64,000 bases of DNA from an uncultured Muribaculaceae bacterium. GTDB lineage: Bacteria > Bacteroidota > Bacteroidia > Bacteroidales > Muribaculaceae. The notes beneath the pieces were generated by a model that searched no databases, had not been told where the DNA came from, and worked only from the letters and a program-made list of their open reading frames with translations. This document shows, one piece after another, positions 47,355 through 58,100 of this stretch. Every line of letters starts with the position of its first letter. Positions within the stretch are counted from its first letter, which is position 1. The stretch covers positions 22,517-86,516 of the forward strand of contig CAJUDL010000010.1 in NCBI GenBank assembly GCA_910585285.1, written 5' to 3'. Made by a program: the position numbers and the translations under genes.

Positions 47355-48701
47355 CTATTTTTTGTCGGAGAGTGATTTGACACAGGCTTTGAACTGACTG
47401 CCTCGATCTTCATAACTTGAGAAGAGGTCGAAGCTGGCGCAGCAGGGGGAGAGAAGCACGGTGTCTCCTTCTGAAGCGCATTCTGCGCAAGCTTTTACCG
47501 CATCCTCAATTGAGTGGGTGTCGATAATGACAGGCACTTTCCCTGTGAAGAAATCAAGAAGCTTTTGATTATCTTTTCCCATGCATACGATTGCCTTGAC
47601 CTTTTCTTTCACCAGATCTTCAATCTCAGTGTAGTCATTTCCCTTGTCTTTGCCACCAAGGATGAGAACTGTTGGAGTAGTCATGCTTTCGAGTGCATAC
47701 CATGTGGAATTGACATTTGTGGCTTTGGAGTCATTTATATATCTGACACCGGCAACCGTTGCCACATATTCAAGACGATGTTCCACAGCCTCGAAGTCTT
47801 CGAGAGCAGAGCGTATCTCATCTTTTTTAATATCCAGAAGAGAGGCAGAGAGTCCTGCCGCCATTGAATTATAGAGATTATGCAGTCCGGTGAGCGAGAG
47901 TTTGTCGCGGGGTATTTCCCATACTTCACCAGGTGTGGAGAACTTCACGATTCCATCTTCCACAAAAGCGTGGCTTCCCTCTTCCTTGAATTCACTGAAA
48001 GGAAGCTGCATCGCTTCTATTTGAATCTGGCGGATCTGTTCTTTTACGATGGGATCATCCTGCCAATAGATGAAATAGTCGTCGTGACCCTGGTTCTGTA
48101 GAATACGGAACTTGGCTTTCACATAATTCTCCATCTTGTGGTCATAACGGTCGAGATGATCGGGAGTGATATTCATTATCACGGCGATGTTTGCCTTGAA
48201 GTCATACATATTCTCAAGTTGGAAACTTGACAGCTCAATGACATAGACATCATGAGGATCGCGTGCTACCTGCAGTGCGAGGCTCTTACCTACATTGCCG
48301 GCAAGACCGACATTGAGACCAGCCTTGCGGAGGATATGGTAAGTGAGGAGGGTAGTGGTGGTTTTGCCGTTAGAGCCGGTGATGCATACCATTTTAGCGT
48401 CTGTGTATCTTCCTGCGAACTCAATCTCCGACAGGACGGGTATCCCTTTATCTGTGATTTTCTTCACCATAGGAGCGTAAGGGGGTATTCCCGGACTTTT
48501 GACCACAATGTCAGCATCGAGGATTTTCTCTTCAGTGTGTTTCCCCTCCTCGAATTCTATATTTTCACGAACCAGTGTTTCGCGGTATTCATCTTTAAGA
48601 GTGCCCATGTCGCTGAGGAACACCTTCATCCCTTTCTCCTTGCCGAGGATGGCAGCGCCAACGCCGCTCTCTCCTCCGCCGAGCACAACTAAATTCTCCA
48701 T
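47355..48701 (-). CDS. murD: UDP-N-acetylmuramoyl-L-alanine--D-glutamate ligase
   Basis: The 448-residue Mur ligase adds D-glutamate. Motifs are the N-terminal VLGGGESGVGAAILG, the ATP loop ITGSNGKTTTTLLTYHIL, NITPDHLDRYDHKMENY, INDSKATNVNSTWYAL and the C-terminal LLSPCCASFDLFSSYEDRG. It is complete and spaced by one base from mraY and three from ftsW. Confidence 0.96.
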   Translation of the reverse strand: MENLVVLGGGESGVGAAILGKEKGMKVFLSDMGTLKDEYRETLVRENIEFEEGKHTEEKILDADIVVKSPGIPPYAPMVKKITDKGIPVLSEIEFAGRYTDAKMVCITGSNGKTTTTLLTYHILRKAGLNVGLAGNVGKSLALQVARDPHDVYVIELSSFQLENMYDFKANIAVIMNITPDHLDRYDHKMENYVKAKFRILQNQGHDDYFIYWQDDPIVKEQIRQIQIEAMQLPFSEFKEEGSHAFVEDGIVKFSTPGEVWEIPRDKLSLTGLHNLYNSMAAGLSASLLDIKKDEIRSALEDFEAVEHRLEYVATVAGVRYINDSKATNVNSTWYALESMTTPTVLILGGKDKGNDYTEIEDLVKEKVKAIVCMGKDNQKLLDFFTGKVPVIIDTHSIEDAVKACAECASEGDTVLLSPCCASFDLFSSYEDRGSQFKACVKSLSDKK

Positions 48702-48702
48702 T

Positions 48703-49971
48703 TTATCGGATTTTTAATGTTACAAATGTAAGCGCAGCGAGCAGGATTCCAACGATCCAGAATCTCACCACTATTTTGGATTCGGGTATAGGATTCACCG
48801 GATGCTTCCAGAGAACATTGCTGCCCGGCTCCAGAGGTTTCTGGAAATGATGGTGGAGGGGTGTCATCTTGAATATGCGCCGTCCCTCGCCATATTTCCT
48901 TTTTGTATATTTGAAATATCCCACCTGCATCATCACCGAAACATCCTCAAGGAAGAAGGTGAGACAAAGAAGCGGAATAAGAAGTTCCTTGCGGATCAGT
49001 ATAGCGAACACAGCGAGAATACCTCCGAGTGTGAGACTTCCCGTGTCGCCCATGAAAACCTGTGCCGGAAAAGCATTGTACCACAGAAAGCCCACAAGAG
49101 CTCCGATGAATGCCGCAGCATATACCACCAGCTCTTCCGAGCCGGGTATGTACATGATATTGAGATAACTCGAATATATTACATTGCCTCCGAGATATCC
49201 CATTATCAGCAACGCGACTCCGATGATCGCCGATGTCCCCGCGCACAATCCATCAAGACCATCAGTGAGATTGGCGCCATTGCTGACTGCCGCCACAACT
49301 ATGACCACGACCAATACGAATGTGAGCCATCCAAGAGTCTGGGCAGCCTCCTTATCCGGCACCCACGAAGTGAGCCATTCGTAGTTGAAGTTATTGTTTT
49401 TTACGAATGGTATGGTGGTTTGAGGAGATTTTATCTGGTCGGTCGAGACCACAATTTCTGTCTCTGTTGTGTCAGCTCTCTGAACTTCAAAGTTCTCACT
49501 CATGACAATATCGGGAGATAGCCACATCGTGATTCCCACGATAAGACCGAGTCCGACCTGCCCGGTGACTTTATACTTCCCTTTCAGTCCATCCTTATTG
49601 TGATATTTGAGTTTACGGTAATCGTCGAGGAAACCGATGCATCCCATCCAGACTGTGGCAACCAGCATCAATATCATATAGATGTTGGTGAGGTTGCCGA
49701 GCAGCAGACATGGAATCAAGATTGACATTATGATTATGACTCCACCCATGGTCGGGGTTCCCGTCTTTTTCATCTGACCCTCAAGACCGAGGTTTCTTAC
49801 CACTTCTCCCACCTGCATGCGCTGTAGGCGTTCGATGATTTTGTGTCCGAACGCAAGAGCGATGACAAGTGCAAGAGCAAAAGATATTCCGGCACGAAAG
49901 GAGATGTATCCCATTAGATTGTGTCCCGGGAAGTTCCATCCGTCGAGGAGTTCGAGCAATGCGTATATCAT
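48703..49971 (-). CDS. mraY: Phospho-N-acetylmuramoyl-pentapeptide transferase
   Basis: The 422-residue polytopic enzyme makes lipid I. Motifs include GTPTMGGVIII, DDYRKLKYHNKDGLKGKYK and NLTDGLDGLCAGTS with the catalytic aspartates, and MTPLHHHFQ near the C-terminus. It is about 60 residues longer than the E. coli enzyme because of an insert after the fourth helix (about residues 160-210, rich in Thr, Glu and Asn), a feature of Bacteroidetes MraY. It starts two bases after murE. Confidence 0.96.
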   Translation of the reverse strand: MIYALLELLDGWNFPGHNLMGYISFRAGISFALALVIALAFGHKIIERLQRMQVGEVVRNLGLEGQMKKTGTPTMGGVIIIMSILIPCLLLGNLTNIYMILMLVATVWMGCIGFLDDYRKLKYHNKDGLKGKYKVTGQVGLGLIVGITMWLSPDIVMSENFEVQRADTTETEIVVSTDQIKSPQTTIPFVKNNNFNYEWLTSWVPDKEAAQTLGWLTFVLVVVIVVAAVSNGANLTDGLDGLCAGTSAIIGVALLIMGYLGGNVIYSSYLNIMYIPGSEELVVYAAAFIGALVGFLWYNAFPAQVFMGDTGSLTLGGILAVFAILIRKELLIPLLCLTFFLEDVSVMMQVGYFKYTKRKYGEGRRIFKMTPLHHHFQKPLEPGSNVLWKHPVNPIPESKIVVRFWIVGILLAALTFVTLKIR

Positions 49972-49973
49972 GA

Positions 49974-51425
49974 TTAGAATGTAGCTTTTACTTCTTCGCG
50001 GTCATCGAAATGATTGCGGATTCCCTTGATTTCCTGATAAGTTTCGTGTCCCTTTCCGGCTATAAGCACTACGCTCCCAGGCTTTGTTATTCTCATTGCC
50101 GTGCGTATAGCCTCGCGACGGTCGGTGATGCAGAGAGTACGGCGCATCTCATCGTTGGAGAGCCCGGCTTTCATATCTTCAATTATAGCCTCCGGCTCCT
50201 CATCACGTGGATTGTCGGAAGTGAGGATGACCAGATCCGAGCGGATGGCTGCCTCATGAGCCATCATAGGACGTTTGCCATGGTCGCGGTTGCCACCGGC
50301 TCCAACCACCGTGGTGATTTCGCCACCTGCGCCTATGATCTCTCGGATTGTGTCGAGCACGTTCACGAGCGCGTCGGGCGTGTGGGCATAGTCCACAATT
50401 GCCGTGACACCCAGAGGTGACTGAAGAGTCTGGAAGCGGCCTGACACCGGAACGAGTCGGCTCATATTTACGAGTACTTCCTCCAGATTCCAGCCGATCA
50501 GGATCGAGGCAGCGTAAACGGCTGTGAGGTTGTATGCATTGAAACGCCCCGTGAATGCAACCTCCACATCCTTGCCATTCAAGGAAAGGAGTGTGCCGTC
50601 GAGACGAGTTTCCAATACACGGCAACGGAAGTCGGCATCGCTCCGCAAAGAATATGTATATACCTTTGCACGAGTGTTCTGCACCATATATTTCCCAGCC
50701 TTATCGTCAACGTTTACAAGTGCGAAAGCATCTGCAGGAAGCATGTCGAAAAACATTTTCTTTGCATTCATGTAATTCTCGACAGTGCCGTGATAGTCAA
50801 GATGATCCCGGGTCAGGTTGGAGAAAATCGCCCCTGCGAATTTAAGACCGGCAATTCTGTGCTGATGAGCAGCATGAGAGGAAACTTCCATGAATGCATA
50901 GTCGCAACCGGCGTCTACCATCTCGGCAAGCAGCTCGTTGAGCGTAAGCGGGTCGGGAGTGGTGTGGGTTGTGGGCACTGCACGATTTTGAATATAGTTG
51001 CATACTGTTGAGATAAGACCCGCCTTATATCCCTCAAACTTAGCCATTTCATAAAGAAGTGTGGCTGTGGTGGTTTTTCCGTTTGTTCCTGTTACGCCTA
51101 CAAGTTTAAGTTTTGAAGAGGGATGTCCATACCAATTGGAGGCAAGTCTTCCCAGTGCTTCGGCAGAGTCGGCGACGCGAACATATGTGATGCCCTTCTC
51201 AAGGGTTGCAGGCAACTGTTCGCAGACAATGGCACCCACATGCGTGCTTGCCACAACGGGGATATATTTATGACCATCGGTAGTGACGCCGCGCACTGCG
51301 ACAAACATACCGTCCTTGACAGCTTTTCTTGAATCGCTCTGGAGATCTATGATATTCTTGTCGATATCACCGATTACTTCGAGAGTGTTGATTCCTTCGA
51401 GAAGATGAGATAACTTTACTGACAT
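49974..51425 (-). CDS. murE: UDP-MurNAc-tripeptide synthetase, diaminopimelate-adding
   Basis: The 483-residue Mur ligase adds the third stem-peptide residue. The ATP loop is GVTGTNGKTTTATLLY, and MEVSSHAAHQHR and VVDYAHTPDAL-type motifs are present. The substrate-selecting motif reads TSDNPRDEEP. DNPR marks meso-diaminopimelate enzymes rather than lysine enzymes, in line with a Gram-negative wall. It is separated from ftsI by a 148-base repeat-filled gap, the largest in the cluster. Confidence 0.96.
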   Translation of the reverse strand: MSVKLSHLLEGINTLEVIGDIDKNIIDLQSDSRKAVKDGMFVAVRGVTTDGHKYIPVVASTHVGAIVCEQLPATLEKGITYVRVADSAEALGRLASNWYGHPSSKLKLVGVTGTNGKTTTATLLYEMAKFEGYKAGLISTVCNYIQNRAVPTTHTTPDPLTLNELLAEMVDAGCDYAFMEVSSHAAHQHRIAGLKFAGAIFSNLTRDHLDYHGTVENYMNAKKMFFDMLPADAFALVNVDDKAGKYMVQNTRAKVYTYSLRSDADFRCRVLETRLDGTLLSLNGKDVEVAFTGRFNAYNLTAVYAASILIGWNLEEVLVNMSRLVPVSGRFQTLQSPLGVTAIVDYAHTPDALVNVLDTIREIIGAGGEITTVVGAGGNRDHGKRPMMAHEAAIRSDLVILTSDNPRDEEPEAIIEDMKAGLSNDEMRRTLCITDRREAIRTAMRITKPGSVVLIAGKGHETYQEIKGIRNHFDDREEVKATF

Positions 51426-51431
51426 GTCTTA

Positions 51432-51572
51432 TTTAGGTTTTAGGTTTTAGGCTTTAGGCTTTAGGCCTTGACCGTCAACCAGTTTTTTTATTAGTTTTGA
51501 GGTTCTTTGGTATTAGGCTTTAGATTGATAGGCGAAGCTTCTAACGCCTAAAACCTAACGCCTAAAGCCTAA
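51432..51572. repeat. TTTAGG-type inverted repeat array between ftsI and murE
   Basis: The left arm (51432-51465) is a string of TTTAGGT and TTTAGGC heptamers. The right arm (51546-51572) carries the complementary CCTAAA-type units. Another TTAGGCTTTAG unit is inside at about 51511-51523. The arms could fold into a long imperfect hairpin in the ftsI-murE transcript. The heptamers resemble telomere repeats by chance of composition only. No gene is present. Confidence 0.7.
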
Positions 51573-51573
51573 A

Positions 51574-53715
51574 CTATATTCTGAGATGGAGTGTGATTGT
51601 CTGGTCGGGCTTTGTTCGTGTGCCGGCAGGAATCGACTGCGCCACTACATATCCGGAGCCTGAGAGTTTCACGTTTATGCCTCTTTCCTCAAGAAGTTTC
51701 ACCGCAGAAGGTGCATCGTAACCTTTGACATTGGGCACGACGCCGTGGGTATGGTCTTTTGCGGTTTTATAATGTTTCATGCCTTTCGCACCGATGGATG
51801 ATGCGAGCATCTGATTGTTACACTTCTCCGAACCTACAATGATAGGTTTTGAGCCTTTGTTGTCAGATGCAAAATATGAAGAATTATTCAATTTGCCACG
51901 GGAATACATCTTCACAGCCATGTTTTTGACCACCTGACCGGAGGTGCGGTTGGCTGAAGTTCCACTCGGTCCGAGCACAAGCGCAATGCAGCTGTACTGA
52001 GGATTCTCATAAGGGAAGAATCCTGCAAAAGCATAACGACGTTTGGCTGTGTTGTAGACGCCTTTCTCCACCGGATACGCTGTTCCGGTCTTTCCTACAA
52101 CCTTTACACGGTCATCACGCACAGCGCGTGCAGTGCCGTGTTCACCCCACACCACTTCGGCAATGCATTCCCTCACTTTTCTTGCCGTTTCTTCCGAGCA
52201 TATCCGGTCGCGGATATAACGGATCGGAATGATTGAGTCCACACCATCCTCGTTGATTAGACCTTTCATGAGGTGTGGACGCACGAATTTGCCACCATTG
52301 GCTATGGCGTTGTAGACAGCAAGTGTGAAAAGGGGAGGGAGCTCTGTGTTGTAACCATAAGCCTGACGCGCAAGGTCGAGATGGCGCGCAGTCATTGTTA
52401 TATTATTGCCTCTGGAATCTTTCGGAAGGAGTTTGCGGATGCGGGGGGTGCATTCGCCGGCGATTCCGGATTGGATAGGCTCGAAAAATCCCAGTTCTTC
52501 AAGCCGATCATGGAATTTTGCCGGATCTTTCTCATATCCACGGAATATAACGCGTGCTATACCCGGATTGGAAGACTGTTCGATAACCTGCTTCATCGTC
52601 TTCATGCCGGATCCATGAGGGTCGCTCGTGCGTTGGAAAGGAGCGCAACTCACCATGTCGTTTACGGATTTTACAAGACCGTCTTCAAAAGCTATCATCA
52701 GCGATATAGGTTTCATGACGGAACCCGGTTCGAAAGGTAGTACGGCGCGGTTAAGCGCCTCTCCGTAAGTGCCGTCATCAAGAAGCTCTATATTGGAGAT
52801 AGCTTTGATTTCACCGGTCTTGACCTCCATCAGGATTGCGGTGCCCCATTCTGCTTTTGATTCGGCGCAGATATTGTGGAGCTCCTCCTCCAGAAGATCT
52901 TGAAGATCAATGTCGATGGTGGTTCGTATGTCGTAACCACGTTGAGCCGGCACGGAAACCCAATTGGTGATTCCATGAGTCAGTGCTACCTTTTTTGCAA
53001 GTCCCGGCTTCCCATAGAGAAGACTGTCAAGGTCTTTTTCAAGTCCGGAGTACCCATGAATCTGACGGGTCTTGGAATTTTCGTTGACTCTTCCGATGCT
53101 TCTGTATGCCATTCGCCCGTATGGATACATGCGGATGTTGCGTTCTTCCTTATAGACAGGATTGCGGAATCCCTTCCCTTTGAAGTCTTTCATGAAGGGG
53201 AAGCTTTTGATTCTCTGGAAATCCTCGAGAGTCTTGTTTCTTGCGAGTCTCAACGCACGCGGACGTTTGTCGGGGTCTTTCTCAAGTTCGCGGCGTAGGC
53301 GCGTGTGCCAGGAATATTTGGCAAATGTGTCGGGATGTGCGTGAAGATCTTTCCTGCGGGGATAATATACATCGAGGGAATCTGCCAGGGAATCGATCTT
53401 TTCCCATGGGATGGCGCGGAGAGACTTTACTTTATTGTGGCGCAGATCGATCTTTATGTCATAAACCTTAAGATTGCAAGCAAGGATATTGCCGTTGTCG
53501 GCAAGAATGTTGCCACGCTCGGGGCGAATTGTGTCCATGCGCGACAGCTCTCTGCGGGCGCGCTCGTTCCAGTCTTTTGCCTCGATTATAGTGGTATCGA
53601 ACAGCTTGATCATAACCGCTACGCCAAAGATGATGAAAAAGAGACATATCAACCCATAGCGGAAGAGGATATGCTTTTTATTATTTTGTTTAAGTCTATT
53701 GTTCTTTGGTGCCAT
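51574..53715 (-). CDS. ftsI: Septal transpeptidase FtsI (PBP3) with PASTA domain
   Basis: The 713-residue class B penicillin-binding protein crosslinks septal peptidoglycan with FtsW. It has one N-terminal helix (about residues 20-42), a dimerisation domain (TIRPERGNILADNGNILA) and a transpeptidase domain. The catalytic S332 is in FEPGSVMKP, the second motif is SSN in EQSSNPGIA and the third is KTGT in VVGKTGTAYP. A single PASTA domain ends the protein (about residues 650-713, VVPNVKGYDAPSAVKLLEERG), as is common in Bacteroidetes. The start overlaps the ftsL reading frame by 20 bases. Confidence 0.96.
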   Translation of the reverse strand: MAPKNNRLKQNNKKHILFRYGLICLFFIIFGVAVMIKLFDTTIIEAKDWNERARRELSRMDTIRPERGNILADNGNILACNLKVYDIKIDLRHNKVKSLRAIPWEKIDSLADSLDVYYPRRKDLHAHPDTFAKYSWHTRLRRELEKDPDKRPRALRLARNKTLEDFQRIKSFPFMKDFKGKGFRNPVYKEERNIRMYPYGRMAYRSIGRVNENSKTRQIHGYSGLEKDLDSLLYGKPGLAKKVALTHGITNWVSVPAQRGYDIRTTIDIDLQDLLEEELHNICAESKAEWGTAILMEVKTGEIKAISNIELLDDGTYGEALNRAVLPFEPGSVMKPISLMIAFEDGLVKSVNDMVSCAPFQRTSDPHGSGMKTMKQVIEQSSNPGIARVIFRGYEKDPAKFHDRLEELGFFEPIQSGIAGECTPRIRKLLPKDSRGNNITMTARHLDLARQAYGYNTELPPLFTLAVYNAIANGGKFVRPHLMKGLINEDGVDSIIPIRYIRDRICSEETARKVRECIAEVVWGEHGTARAVRDDRVKVVGKTGTAYPVEKGVYNTAKRRYAFAGFFPYENPQYSCIALVLGPSGTSANRTSGQVVKNMAVKMYSRGKLNNSSYFASDNKGSKPIIVGSEKCNNQMLASSIGAKGMKHYKTAKDHTHGVVPNVKGYDAPSAVKLLEERGINVKLSGSGYVVAQSIPAGTRTKPDQTITLHLRI

Positions 53716-54055
53716 CGTCTGTCAGTTCGTAAGGGGGTTGTTCTTGAAATTCGAGATTGAGATTTTTTTCTCTGACCATTTTTACCATTTCCGATTCCCG
53801 GATCAGAGACATGTAAAGTGATTTTTCGTGGAGTTTATGGCTTTCAGCCCGTTGGAGTTCAACGGTGAGTTGCTTTATTTCCCCCATTTTTGTCTTTGTC
53901 TTGTAGCGGAGTCCTATGAGAGCGATGATGGCAACGACAAAGAGCAGCATAATCCAGGCGTTTGCCTTGAAGAACTCAATCGACAGGGAGCGTCCGTAAC
54001 GAAGCTCACTAACCCATCCTGTTCCGGATTTCTTGTTCATTTGTTTGGTTGCCAT
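53696..54055 (-). CDS. ftsL: FtsL-like cell division protein
   Basis: The 119-residue protein has a short cytoplasmic N-terminus, one membrane helix (about residues 33-50, AWIMLLFVVAIIALIGLRY) and a predicted periplasmic coiled coil (EIKQLTVELQRAESHKLHEKSLYMSL in two heptad runs). This is the FtsL layout. Sequence conservation in this family is low, so the call depends on topology and on position between rsmH and ftsI. Confidence 0.85.
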   Translation of the reverse strand: MATKQMNKKSGTGWVSELRYGRSLSIEFFKANAWIMLLFVVAIIALIGLRYKTKTKMGEIKQLTVELQRAESHKLHEKSLYMSLIRESEMVKMVREKNLNLEFQEQPPYELTDDGTKEQ

Positions 54056-54088
54056 TGTGGTTTTAGTTTCAATCTTAAGTTTCAGTTC

Positions 54089-55009
54089 TTAATCTTTTTC
54101 AGTGATTAATTCGGCTATGCGGAGTTTAGCTGAACGGGAACGGGGATTCCGTTCTATCTCCTCTTCTGACGGAACAATTGGAGAACGGGTGATCAGTTTC
54201 CAGGGAGAGGAAGTTCTTCCGAAAAAGTCTTTTTCTTCTTTCCCATCGATATTTCCGGTCTTCATGAAATTCTTTACGATTCGGTCTTCAATTGAATGAT
54301 ATGTTATCACTGCAAGTCTACCACCTTGACGCAACACCTTTGGCGTGGAGTTGAGGAAACGCTTCAATGCGTCCATTTCTCCATTGACCTCGATACGAAA
54401 AGCTTGAAATACCTGAGCAAGATCTTTTTTCTCAGTCTTTGGATTTATGGCAGGTCGGACGGCATCAGCGAGACGGAAAGTTGTATTTACGGGATTTGCG
54501 GATCTCGCCTTTACAATGGCTTCCGCCACGGCTCTTGGACGTTTCAGGTCTGTGAACATTCGGAAAAGCGATTCAAGCTGTTCGCTGCTATAGGATTCTG
54601 CAATCATGGCGGCGGTTGTGTGAGCATTCCTGTTCATGCGCATGTCAAGGGGCGCGTCGGATCGGAAAGAGAACCCTCTTTCTGCGTCATCGAAATGATG
54701 GAAAGAAACGCCGAGATCGGCAAGAATGCCGTCGAGCCTTTCCACACCGTAATAGCGCATGAAGTTTGTGATATATCTGAAATTGGAATGTACAAATGTA
54801 AATCGCGTATCTTCCGGAGCATTTTTAAGGGCATCCGGATCACGGTCGAATCCGTAAAGATGACCATTTCCGCCGAGCTTTCCGAGAATGGCACGCGAGT
54901 GTCCTCCTCCGCCGAATGTAACGTCGGCGTAGACTCCGTCTGGCTTGATATCCAATCCTTTGATCGAATCTTCAAGCAAGGCGGGAATATGATAAATCTC
55001 GGTGGTCAT
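54089..55009 (-). CDS. rsmH: 16S rRNA (cytosine-1402-N4)-methyltransferase
   Basis: The 306-residue SAM-dependent enzyme (MraW) methylates C1402 of 16S rRNA. Motifs are VYADVTFGGGGHSRAIL for SAM binding, DGILADLGVSFHHFDDAERGFSF and the C-terminal ITYHSIEDRIVKNFMK with RNPRSRSAKLR. It is normally the second gene of the dcw cluster, after mraZ. Here no mraZ precedes it: the next gene upstream is the AsmA-like gene, 139 AT-rich bases away. Confidence 0.96.
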   Translation of the reverse strand: MTTEIYHIPALLEDSIKGLDIKPDGVYADVTFGGGGHSRAILGKLGGNGHLYGFDRDPDALKNAPEDTRFTFVHSNFRYITNFMRYYGVERLDGILADLGVSFHHFDDAERGFSFRSDAPLDMRMNRNAHTTAAMIAESYSSEQLESLFRMFTDLKRPRAVAEAIVKARSANPVNTTFRLADAVRPAINPKTEKKDLAQVFQAFRIEVNGEMDALKRFLNSTPKVLRQGGRLAVITYHSIEDRIVKNFMKTGNIDGKEEKDFFGRTSSPWKLITRSPIVPSEEEIERNPRSRSAKLRIAELITEKD

Positions 55010-55148
55010 TTCGGTAAAAGTTGCTGTTGTTTAAATGAGTTGTAAAGTTAGTTATTTTTTGTAAATTTTTGAAGATAAATTTACAAATTGTAGATAAATT
55101 TTTTTGAATTTATCAGAGCAAAACTGGGTTTGTCAGTTGTATTGTTTT

Positions 55149-58100
55149 TCAATACACGTAGAAAGAAGCCGGTGTCGTATCCGCTTCCGCTGCTTTTTCT
55201 ATGAATTCGCGCACAAGGCATTTCAGTTCAAGCATCAGATTCACACGTTTTTCCTCCATAACGGATGCTGTTATATCTTCACCTTTTTTGACCTTGAAGG
55301 AGGCACCCCCGAAGCGTATTTCCGGATCTTTGAAATTCCCGATAATGTTTATTCCGAATGGGAAAGGCACAGGAGATTTATCAATTCCGAGGTGGTAGTA
55401 CATGTCGCCGTTGAAATTGTTGAGTCCTCCGAATTGCAGCCGATAACGGTCGAAGCTGATTTCGAAGGGATATAGCTCCATCAGATTGTCGTGAACCGAT
55501 GCGTGTATGTTCATGTCGGAAAGTCGGATGTCTTCGGAATTGGGTATAAGCATCATCCTCGTGATGCGACGAATGAAGGAATCCTGATGCAACAGGAGAT
55601 TGTCGCCGCGTACATAGAGATCTGCCCATATTGAGGGCATATTTAAATACATGTTGGGGAAAAGTAGTAATTTTGCCTCTGCCATGGCGGAGAGATTTCC
55701 TTTAAGGTTTCTCATTTGCGGCATCATCAGCAGCAATGTGTGGAATTTGCTGAAAAAATTCACTAAGTCAACCTCTGCAATACTTCCCTGAAGATTCATA
55801 CCCATATGCTGGATATCGGATGTGTCGTATTCAAAGTTCAATTTCAACGCTCCGAAACTTGAATCTATCCCGAGATCCTCGATCTTGAATTTGCCATCAC
55901 GCAAGGATATGCCGGTTGACAGATCGTGTAAGAACAGATTGGTATACTCTGTCATCATTGCGGACGCCTTTATGTCGGCAATGATATTTCTGGGCACAAG
56001 CAGCGACACTGTGTCGGAAGATGTGAGTGTGTCGGGAATGACAGTTAGAACAGAGGCATTGGGTCCATGTGTGAGTTTAAGACCGTGGTTGTATGCACCG
56101 CAAAGCTGATTTATACGCACCGTGTCTATAGCCACATCAAGCGCTACGCGCAGTGGCGCCACAGAGCGGGAGGTGAGGAATTGCCGCAGATTGGAAACCT
56201 TTCCCTTTGCCTTGAGTCTTGTGTCCTGCGAGTTGAAATGGAGGCTATTAAGCTTCACAGAGTCGAAGGATGCCTCGATGTCGAGGTTTCCGAAACCGTT
56301 GCGCAAAGGTAGCGCGGGGGTGAGAAGCGTGCCGCTTTTTACTTTTAGCGACATGTATGACTTCCATTTCCCGATCATGTTTATGGCTTTTTGGGGAAGG
56401 TTTGCCGAGAGATATTCTGCAGAGTGGTCAATAAAATTCATACTGTTGCTGTCGGCTGTCCATTTCTCCGGTTTCACATACTTGCGAGATACAATGCTTT
56501 TCTGCATTTCAGATGCAGATAATCGGGAAGACAACTCATTCATTGTCATTATCGTTTTGCCGTTGACGGCATTTATCGATTCTCCTGTTATGTTTGCCGT
56601 AAATCGATTTAACACAGCTTTCCCGGGTCGTGTCACAGCCTGCCCGTCAACCAGCATGTTTTTCATTGATATCCTTACGGTATCACGTTTGTTGGCGATA
56701 TCAATAGCAGTGGCTTTTATGTCAAGGTCGAATGGCATTAGTGCGGATATATCCGATAGACGTGCAGGATGGCCTTCTTTCATCTGGCTTGAGAAATCGA
56801 GCCCGGATATATTCATGTCATAGCCTTTTGCCATAACATTAATTTTATTGGCATTTGCCTTCATATCGAAGATTCCGTTGGCAATGGTTTTGTCGGAAAT
56901 ATCCGATGCTTTTCCTCCGAAATTCATATTTAATTCATTGCCGGAGGCTGCTACTTCCAGATTCGGGAATCTCATCTTATAATTATGGAAAGATATGTCG
57001 CCATTGAGGATTATATTTTCAAGTGTGCTGCGTTTGATATCCGATAGTCTGAAATCAAGAACAATGTCCGTATTCATTGTTCCTGCAAGGGCATACGGCT
57101 TTAAAGGGGAGATGATTTTTCCCGTTAATCCGGCATCGGTTGAACCCTGCATGGCGACCCGTATTCCAGGGTCAGCAAGGATATTGGATATATTTGCCCT
57201 CATCTGCACGTTCGTGCCCTCCCCATTAATGTAGAATGGCAGAATTTTAGCGTAAGATGAGTTAGGATGCGTACCATCTATCGCAACCTCTCCTTTTATG
57301 TCAGAATGCCTGAGCATGTAGGTTTCGCTCCGTTCTGAAGTGTATTCAATATCCCCTTGGGGAACATTGAAATCAATAATCATGGAGGGTAGACGGGATG
57401 AAGATAAGTCATAGGGTGATGTCAGTTTTGCCGCTGCATTCATAAGAAGGTCGGCACGTATGGAATCTGGCAGTGAATATTCTAACCCTTTTATATATTT
57501 GAGCAATCCAAATGGTTTGAAATCATTAAGTTTATATGAAAGTCTGTTTAGTCTGAGAGCTTTCCCGGTTTGGATTTCCAAATCCATTTTCCCCTCTGTA
57601 TCCCCGAGATTCGTCTTAAAATCTGTAAGAGAGATTCGGAAAGGATTGAATGCAATATCTGTCTGCCCCGAAAGATCGAAAGGGAAATCTTTCAGAACAT
57701 TCACTTTATTAACAACAGCACCGGCATTACCTTTTATGGCAAGTGTATATGTATCTGGCGAGGCTTCGCTCCGAGAGAGAGACATGCGCGACAGCTCCAC
57801 ACAAGCCGCTGTATTAGCCGGAAGACTGTATATCCTGATATTTCGAGGATTGGAGAGAGTCAGTTGCCCGATGGTGAAATATGGTATTTTCTCAGGCTTT
57901 TTTGTTTGTCTCAGAATATTGAAGTTTGATACTGAATCTGAAACCATAACTAAGTTCAGGTCAAGATCTTCAGCACTTAAATCGTTTATATCAATTGATT
58001 TCTTCAGGAGCTTCACAATATTGATGCCACCGTGAATATTATGGGCAGAAGCGAGAAATGACGCATCCGGGGGCAAGTCTGCAAGCTTATCGTTAGGAAC

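Noticed and set aside
51432..51465. Telomere-like TTTAGG repeats suggesting a linear-element end
   Set aside because: The repeats are internal to an essential operon and imperfect, so the likeness is only compositional.
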